Of a stretch of DNA of 8,711 nt, positions 5,123 through 8,711 are shown in pieces. How positions within the stretch are numbered: position 1 is the first letter of the stretch; each line of letters opens with the position of its first letter. Both the position numbers and the translations under genes were made by a program. Origin of the DNA: Desulfobacteraceae bacterium 4572_19 (GTDB taxonomy: Bacteria; Desulfobacterota; Desulfobacteria; Desulfobacterales; NBLS01); the NCBI GenBank assembly GCA_002084385.1, contig NBLS01000066.1, forward strand, positions 1 to 8,711, read 5' to 3'. The notes under the pieces are model-generated. The model had not been told where the DNA came from, made no database searches, and saw only the letters and a list, made by a program, of their open reading frames with translations.

Positions 5123-6025
5123 TCACTCCTTAACAAACTTATCAAATTCATTTAAAAATTTCAATCTAAAAGGTTCTTTTTCATGGAGAACCTCATGGAG
5201 GGCTCCATTAATTGAAATAAAGCGATAATCAGGCAAACGAGAACAAATTTCCAACTGTGCCTTAACAGATACAACCTTATCATTTGAAGCACTTATACAA
5301 AGAACAGGAGTATTTATTTTCTCAACATATCCTGAACTTGCGATTAAGTCAATAGATTGAAATGTTGCATTTAACCATCCATAAGTTACTCCTCCAAGGG
5401 CAAGATCAGGATTTTGTTGAATATCACGTATTCTATTTTCAAATCGTGTATAGTCAGATGTAAGGGGGTTCCCTTCAAATTTCATACGACTTTGATCTTT
5501 ATCACCCTTTCCAATGACATAGGCTTCTTTAAATCCGGTTGCCATAGCAAAATTTACAATCTTTCTTATTGCACGATCTGCAAAAGAGAGTGAAAAAATA
5601 TCGATCATTGGTGATACAAGTACTGCCTTATTAATTAAATTTGGATGATCATGGAGAAATCTTAAACATATATGCCCACCCATAGAGTGAGCAATAAAAA
5701 TTACAGGAATTTCAGGGTCTGTATTGCATTCAGATATAATATTAAATAAACAGTATAAATCTTTTACATATTCGTCATAACTTCCAACAAACCCTTTTTT
5801 TCTATTTTTCAATACCCTTGTTGAAAGTCCTTGACCACGCCAATCCATACCATATACGTTAAACCCTCTTGAAGTTAAATCATCGACCGTTTCAAGATGT
5901 TTTTCTAAATATTCAGCTCTTCCACCAAGTAGAATAATAATTCCCTTTGGTATATCATGCTCGGTTTCCCAAATTCCATAACGTATTGAGAGACCATCTA
6001 AACTTTTAAAATATCCATATCTCAA
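5123..6025 (-). CDS. Alpha/beta hydrolase, monoacylglycerol lipase/lysophospholipase type
   Basis: 300 residues, starting with TTG at 6025; GGAG lies 8 bases upstream and no ATG is in frame until residue 60. The fold is clear: GRAEYLEKH at 35-43 (oxyanion region), GMDWRGQGLS at 59-68, nucleophile elbow AHSMGG with Ser114, acid SASNDKVV with Asp249, and GALHEVLHE with catalytic His277. This is the Hydrolase_4/PldB-like group, whose members cleave monoglycerides or lysophospholipids; the substrate here cannot be told from sequence. The elbow has Ala instead of the usual Gly before the His. No signal peptide, so cytoplasmic. All three catalytic residues are present, so it should be active. It is the first gene of the minus-strand operon with DUF169 and the TusE-desulfurase fusion; three repeat copies lie upstream of it. 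Confidence 0.88.
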   Translation of the reverse strand: MRYGYFKSLDGLSIRYGIWETEHDIPKGIIILLGGRAEYLEKHLETVDDLTSRGFNVYGMDWRGQGLSTRVLKNRKKGFVGSYDEYVKDLYCLFNIISECNTDPEIPVIFIAHSMGGHICLRFLHDHPNLINKAVLVSPMIDIFSLSFADRAIRKIVNFAMATGFKEAYVIGKGDKDQSRMKFEGNPLTSDYTRFENRIRDIQQNPDLALGGVTYGWLNATFQSIDLIASSGYVEKINTPVLCISASNDKVVSVKAQLEICSRLPDYRFISINGALHEVLHEKEPFRLKFLNEFDKFVKE

Positions 6026-6033
6026 TTTTATAA

Positions 6034-6037
6034 CTCC
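6034..6037 (-). promoter_or_regulatory. Ribosome binding site supporting the TTG start at 6025
   Basis: GGAG on the minus strand stands 8 bases before TTG at 6025. With the full N-terminal beta strand of the hydrolase encoded right after the TTG, this decides the start in favour of TTG. Confidence 0.6.
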
Positions 6038-6105
6038 AAATAAAATTTAATTTCAGGTGGTGCTTGCTTTTTTATACTATTCAAGTATATAGACATCTTT
6101 ACATA

Positions 6106-6185
6106 TTTATATGAAAGTCCTTGAAAAAACTATATTGTAAAGACTTTCATGTTTTATTGTGACAATTAATTCCGTCATGGTGGTT
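6106..6185 (+). repeat. Two-hairpin intergenic repeat, copy 5 (first of a tandem trio)
   Basis: Hairpin I spans 6111-6150 (40 nt). Hairpin II is TGAC (6160-6163) with GTCA (6174-6177): compared with TGGC/GCCA in other copies, a G-C pair became A-T with both sides changed. It lies upstream of the hydrolase gene and of the small gene at 6394. Confidence 0.83.
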
Positions 6186-6263
6186 TTATATAAAAGTCCA
6201 TAGAAAAATTGTATTATAAAAACTTTCATTTTTTATTGTGGCGTACTATCCGCCATGGTGGGT
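6186..6263 (+). repeat. Two-hairpin intergenic repeat, copy 6 (second of a tandem trio)
   Basis: Hairpin I spans 6190-6229 (40 nt; ATAAAAGTC with AACTTTCAT). Hairpin II is the consensus TGGCG (6239-6243) with CGCCA (6251-6255). It begins 79 bases after copy 5. Confidence 0.85.
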
Positions 6264-6343
6264 ATATGAAAGTCCATCAAAATGCTGTATTATAAGGACT
6301 TTCATTTTCCATTGTGGCGTATTACTCACCATGACAAGTTATA
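6263..6343 (+). repeat. Two-hairpin intergenic repeat, copy 7 (third of a tandem trio)
   Basis: Hairpin I spans 6266-6305 with the longest arms, ATGAAAGTCC and GGACTTTCAT, fully paired over 10 bp. Hairpin II is TGGCG (6315-6319) with CACCA (6327-6331): a mismatch on this strand, but a G-U wobble in a minus-strand RNA. It begins 76 bases after copy 6. The 6026-6393 gap holds only this trio and short AT-rich flanks. Confidence 0.84.
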
Positions 6344-6393
6344 TATACATTAATTTATGCAACACTTCAAATACTAAATTGGTAATAATATTT

Positions 6394-6642
6394 ATGGCAA
6401 AACATTCACATAACTTTGTTGAAAATTATTCAGGAATAGGTGCATTCGGAATGGATAGAAAATCGGATGAAGAAACCTTGATGGTATATCTTCAGAAGTT
6501 TTCTGATGATTGTTTTTTAAATCTTTTTTTACAAAAAGCGTCTAATGATGACCTTGATGAAATATATACCTTAATTAATAAACAGCTAAAAAAACATCTT
6601 ACTGAAAATGAGTATCATTCAGTTTTTTTAAAAGACAGATAA
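6394..6642 (+). CDS. Small conserved deltaproteobacterial cytoplasmic protein
   Basis: 82 residues, starting MAKHSHNFVENYSG and ending with EYHSVFLKDR. The frame is open from 6238, but the first 52 codons there are translated repeat and AT-rich spacer, so I take the ATG at 6394; its Shine-Dalgarno sequence is weak. From memory, the pattern of AKH.H.FVE, GAFGMDRKSDEETLM.YLQKFSDD, then KKHLTE.EYH..FLKDR matches a family of small cytoplasmic proteins of unknown function in Desulfovibrio, Geobacter and relatives (I recall DVU0259-like). It is acidic and mostly helical, with no membrane segment. It ends 5 bases from the stop of the convergent ung gene, leaving no room for a terminator between them. 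The family match is recalled, not checked. Confidence 0.72.
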   Translation: MAKHSHNFVENYSGIGAFGMDRKSDEETLMVYLQKFSDDCFLNLFLQKASNDDLDEIYTLINKQLKKHLTENEYHSVFLKDR

Positions 6643-6647
6643 AGTAA

Positions 6648-7337
6648 TCAATCATTAATTGCCCAATTAATTGGCTCTTTACCATGAGCTACAAGATATT
6701 GATTTGTTTTTGAAAAATGCTTATTGCCCAAAAAACCACGCCAGGCTGAAAGTGGGGATGGGTGTGCAGATTGTAAAAGTAAATGACGGTTTTTATCCAT
6801 TAATTTACTTTTTTTACCTGCATCATTTCCCCAAAGTATAAAAACAAGATTACAGTGTTTTTCATTTAAAACAGAAATAACATAATCGGTAAGTTTTTCC
6901 CAGCCTTTGTCTTTATGGGAAAAAGCTTTTCCTTTTTCAACAGAAAGAATACTGTTTAAAAGCAATACACCTTGTTTTGCCCAGAAATTAAGGCAACCAT
7001 TTACAGGCGGTTTTATAAAAAGATCGTCATTAATTTCCTTAAAAATATTTTTAAGCGATGGTGGTATTTTTATACCCGAATTAACAGAAAACCCAAGTCC
7101 ATGAGCCTGACCTTCACCATGATATGGATCTTGCCCCATAATAACCACACGAACACTTTCAAAAGGAGTAAGGTTAAAAGCGTTGAAAATATTATCTTCT
7201 GTCGGATATATAATTTTCCCTGAATCTCTTTCTCTAACAATAAAGTCAAAAAGGTTTAACATATACTCTTTTTGTAATTCTTCTTTAAGAATATTTTTCC
7301 ATGTTCCTTTTAAATTTATATATGATATTTTTTCCAT
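6648..7337 (-). CDS. ung: Uracil-DNA glycosylase, family 1 (Ung)
   Basis: 229 residues, the usual length. It removes uracil from DNA, starting base excision repair, and acts in the cytoplasm. Diagnostic motifs: GQDPYHGEGQAHGLGFSV at 68-85 with catalytic Asp70, Tyr72 (which blocks thymine) and stacking Phe83; LLLNSILSVE at 125-134 with the uracil-reading Asn128; FILWGNDAGKK at 166-176; and the minor-groove loop HPSPLSAWRGFLG at 192-204 with His192. All catalytic residues are intact, one of the few fully ordinary genes here. Its start overlaps the end of the zinc-ribbon gene by 22 bases (7316-7337), suggesting translational coupling in an operon running hsp70-like, zinc-ribbon protein, ung. Confidence 0.96.
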   Translation of the reverse strand: MEKISYINLKGTWKNILKEELQKEYMLNLFDFIVRERDSGKIIYPTEDNIFNAFNLTPFESVRVVIMGQDPYHGEGQAHGLGFSVNSGIKIPPSLKNIFKEINDDLFIKPPVNGCLNFWAKQGVLLLNSILSVEKGKAFSHKDKGWEKLTDYVISVLNEKHCNLVFILWGNDAGKKSKLMDKNRHLLLQSAHPSPLSAWRGFLGNKHFSKTNQYLVAHGKEPINWAIND

Positions 7338-7624
7338 AAAAATTCAGCAAGTTCAAATTTATAAGTTAAAAGCGATGCTGTAGATAGAAGCATGGCAGAA
7401 TCATAAGTAGCATCAAGAGTATAAGATCTACGGGCGTTGGAATACATCTCCTGAAATCTATTTTTTTCATAATCTAACACTGCTTTATCCTTATACTGTC
7501 TTGCCATGGATTTTACACTTATCAAAGAACCAAGGTCTGTTTTACAACGACGACAAACCGGCAAAGTTTTTAATTTTGCATTACATACAGGACAAATATC
7601 CAAATTTTCATCTAACGAATTCAT
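7316..7624 (-). CDS. Small zinc-ribbon protein of unknown function
   Basis: 102 residues. The N-terminal CPVC (11-14) and CRRC (24-27) form a probable four-cysteine zinc ribbon with a short nine-residue spacer. The rest (40-102) is helical and could contain a TPR-like helical pair (SARRSYTLDATYDSAML-like pattern of small and aromatic residues near 64-80), but this is only a suggestion. No membrane segment. AGGAG lies about 13 bases before the ATG at 7624, a long spacing. It overlaps the start of ung by 22 bases and follows the hsp70-like gene by 68 bases, so it is likely expressed with both. Function unknown; zinc ribbons of this kind may bind nucleic acid or protein partners. Confidence 0.7.
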   Translation of the reverse strand: MNSLDENLDICPVCNAKLKTLPVCRRCKTDLGSLISVKSMARQYKDKAVLDYEKNRFQEMYSNARRSYTLDATYDSAMLLSTASLLTYKFELAEFLWKKYHI

Positions 7625-7692
7625 CTAATTTTTATATCTCCTGTTCAAACACAATATGCAAGTAAAGGACGCTAAATTTCTCATGGTAACCT

Positions 7693-7899
7693 TTACTCAA
7701 GATAAAAAAGAAGATCTTCAAGTTCCCCTGTCATCTCTTTTACTGCATCCATATCGTTATCAGCCAAAGCATCATGAATACTTTCGATAAGATTTATAAT
7801 ATCTTCCTGATCATCTTCTGATACATTTTTTAAAATTTCCCGTGCCTGAGAAATAATTAACTGAATATTATCCTGCACTTTTTCAGAATCTTTTTTCAC
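7693..7899 (-). CDS. C-terminal helical part of an Hsp70-like protein, now out of frame with the rest
   Basis: 68 residues if started at the GTG at 7899; upstream of it the same frame is open through the AAT tract (reading NNNNIIDINDSVKK). The sequence NVSEDDQEDIINLIESIHDALADNDMDAVKEM resembles the DnaK lid region, where an LSEEDK-type helix is followed by an ALK.DD.EAIK-type helix. Since it follows the Hsp70-like frame (ending at 7908) by only 8 bases in a different frame, the two were most likely one protein. Separate translation from GTG is possible, but I see no good ribosome binding site before it. Confidence 0.6.
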   Translation of the reverse strand: MKKDSEKVQDNIQLIISQAREILKNVSEDDQEDIINLIESIHDALADNDMDAVKEMTGELEDLLFYLE

Positions 7900-7907
7900 A
7901 CTATCAT

Positions 7908-8711
7908 TTATATCAATAATGTTATTATTATTATTTCAATTTTTAATATTCCATTTACATCAAGGGAAAATTTTATAATAACTATGCTGTGAATTGGTTG
8001 TGGAGAGAGCTTTAACAAATAGTTACCAATTTTAACATTATCCAGAGCATTGGGTTTTTCCCCCTGATATACAACGATTTCAACTGCATCCTGATTTTCC
8101 ACAATAGTACTAAAAGCCTCACTTTTTACTGTGGGAAGCTTGGAATTTCTTCTTATTAAAGGAGAAAACCTATGTGGCGTTGGATTACCATCAGCATCAT
8201 ACCCAAGAGTTGAAACACCAAACGTATAAGGTGTAATATCTAAAAGTATGCTTGAAGATTCAACTCCCATTTCACGACCTGCCTGAACTGCGGCACCCAT
8301 AGCCACGCATAGATCCGGATCAATTTCTTGATGGGGCAGTATTCCAAATTTTTCTTCTAACATTACTGACAATTGCGGTATTCTCGTGGAACCACCTACA
8401 AGGATAATTTCATCTAAAGCCGAAGGGAGCATCAGAGCATCTTTCAATGCTTTTGTAACTGACTCCATGGTTTTTTGAAGATGGTGATCAATTGCGATTT
8501 CAAAATCTTGTCGGGATAATTCAAATGAAAGATGAACATCTCCATCACGATTTTGAGTAAGATGGTCCTCTTCAATTTTAACATAAGGATTTCTTGAAAG
8601 CTCAATTTTTGCGTTTTCAGCAGCAAGTTTCAATCTTGCCATTACAATTGGCTGTTCAGAAACATTAATATTAAATTCAGCGTCAATATAGTTAATAAGT
8701 ATTTTTTCAAT
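7908..8711 (-). CDS. Hsp70/DnaK-like chaperone, partial (5' end beyond the window), frame interrupted near its 3' end
   Basis: The frame is open to the window edge, so the N-terminal part of the ATPase domain lies outside; the ATG at 8642 is internal. Visible: ARLKLAAENAKIELS (ATPase subdomain IIB region), EIILVGGSTRIPQL (the third Hsp70 signature, adenosine-binding), CVAMGAAVQAG, then the substrate-binding beta domain from LLDITPYTFGV through VYQGEKPNA to FSLDVNGILKIE. Then the frame runs into a low-complexity IIII tail and stops. The helical lid segment continues in the -1 frame at 7693-7899. The roughly 30 residues usual between NGILKI and the lid are also short. ATP-driven peptide binding would be its normal role. 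It is divergent from DnaK, so perhaps a second Hsp70. It is the upstream gene of the operon with the zinc-ribbon protein and ung. Confidence 0.85.
   Translation of the reverse strand: MEKILINYIDAEFNINVSEQPIVMARLKLAAENAKIELSRNPYVKIEEDHLTQNRDGDVHLSFELSRQDFEIAIDHHLQKTMESVTKALKDALMLPSALDEIILVGGSTRIPQLSVMLEEKFGILPHQEIDPDLCVAMGAAVQAGREMGVESSSILLDITPYTFGVSTLGYDADGNPTPHRFSPLIRRNSKLPTVKSEAFSTIVENQDAVEIVVYQGEKPNALDNVKIGNYLLKLSPQPIHSIVIIKFSLDVNGILKIEIIIITLLI

Noticed and set aside
6106..6343. Possible CRISPR array (three regularly spaced repeats)
   Set aside because: The whole ~78-base unit is related from copy to copy, with no unique spacers, and the same unit occurs singly elsewhere in the window; there are no cas genes.
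6238..6393. N-terminal extension of the small protein, starting at 6238
   Set aside because: These 52 codons are translated repeat and AT-rich spacer. The conserved part begins at the ATG at 6394.

Overview
The window is AT-rich (by eye well under 40% GC) and looks like chromosomal DNA of a sulfate-reducer-type deltaproteobacterium (Desulfobacterota, perhaps Desulfobacterales). The evidence is a small protein of a type I recall from that group (6394-6642), a DUF169 protein, a DsrC/TusE-type sulfur-relay domain, and compact genes separated by abundant intergenic hairpin repeats. The taxonomic call is inference; there is no rRNA or other marker here.

Layout. 1-444: end of a RhuM-type gene followed directly by the first codons of a type I restriction subunit (hsdR), which is cut off after a 57-bp tandem duplication. 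564-1163: trpF (+). 1086-1730: convergent membrane-anchored, lysine-rich coiled-coil protein (-) whose 3' end runs into trpF. 1749-2139: no gene, but repeat copies and a 107-bp interrupted palindrome. 2140-2676: C-terminal part of a SUMF1/formylglycine-generating-enzyme-like gene (+) with no start. 2736-2822: inverted repeat copy. 2875-6025 (-): apparent three-gene operon, alpha/beta hydrolase, DUF169 protein, then a TusE/DsrC-cysteine desulfurase fusion. 6106-6343: three tandem repeat copies. 6394-6642 (+): small conserved protein. 6648-8711 (-): Hsp70-like gene (partial, reading frame interrupted), zinc-ribbon protein and uracil-DNA glycosylase.

Two things stand out. First, the sulfur-relay carrier domain fused to the cysteine desulfurase is an attractive arrangement (sulfur donor and acceptor in one chain), but the desulfurase domain lacks about 45 residues, including the usual Asp-Ala-Val-Gln cofactor-binding segment, while keeping the PLP lysine and the catalytic cysteine. 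Second, a repeat family of about 80 bp with two hairpins occurs seven times (one a half copy, one inverted); its first hairpin is exactly 40 nt in all six full copies, and its second hairpin shows paired substitutions that keep the stem.

Many genes here are shortened, fused or interrupted (hsdR, trpF 3' end, the lysine-rich gene, the SUMF1-like gene, the desulfurase, hsp70). This may reflect repeat-driven genome rearrangement, or partly assembly or sequencing error; the sequence alone cannot decide.
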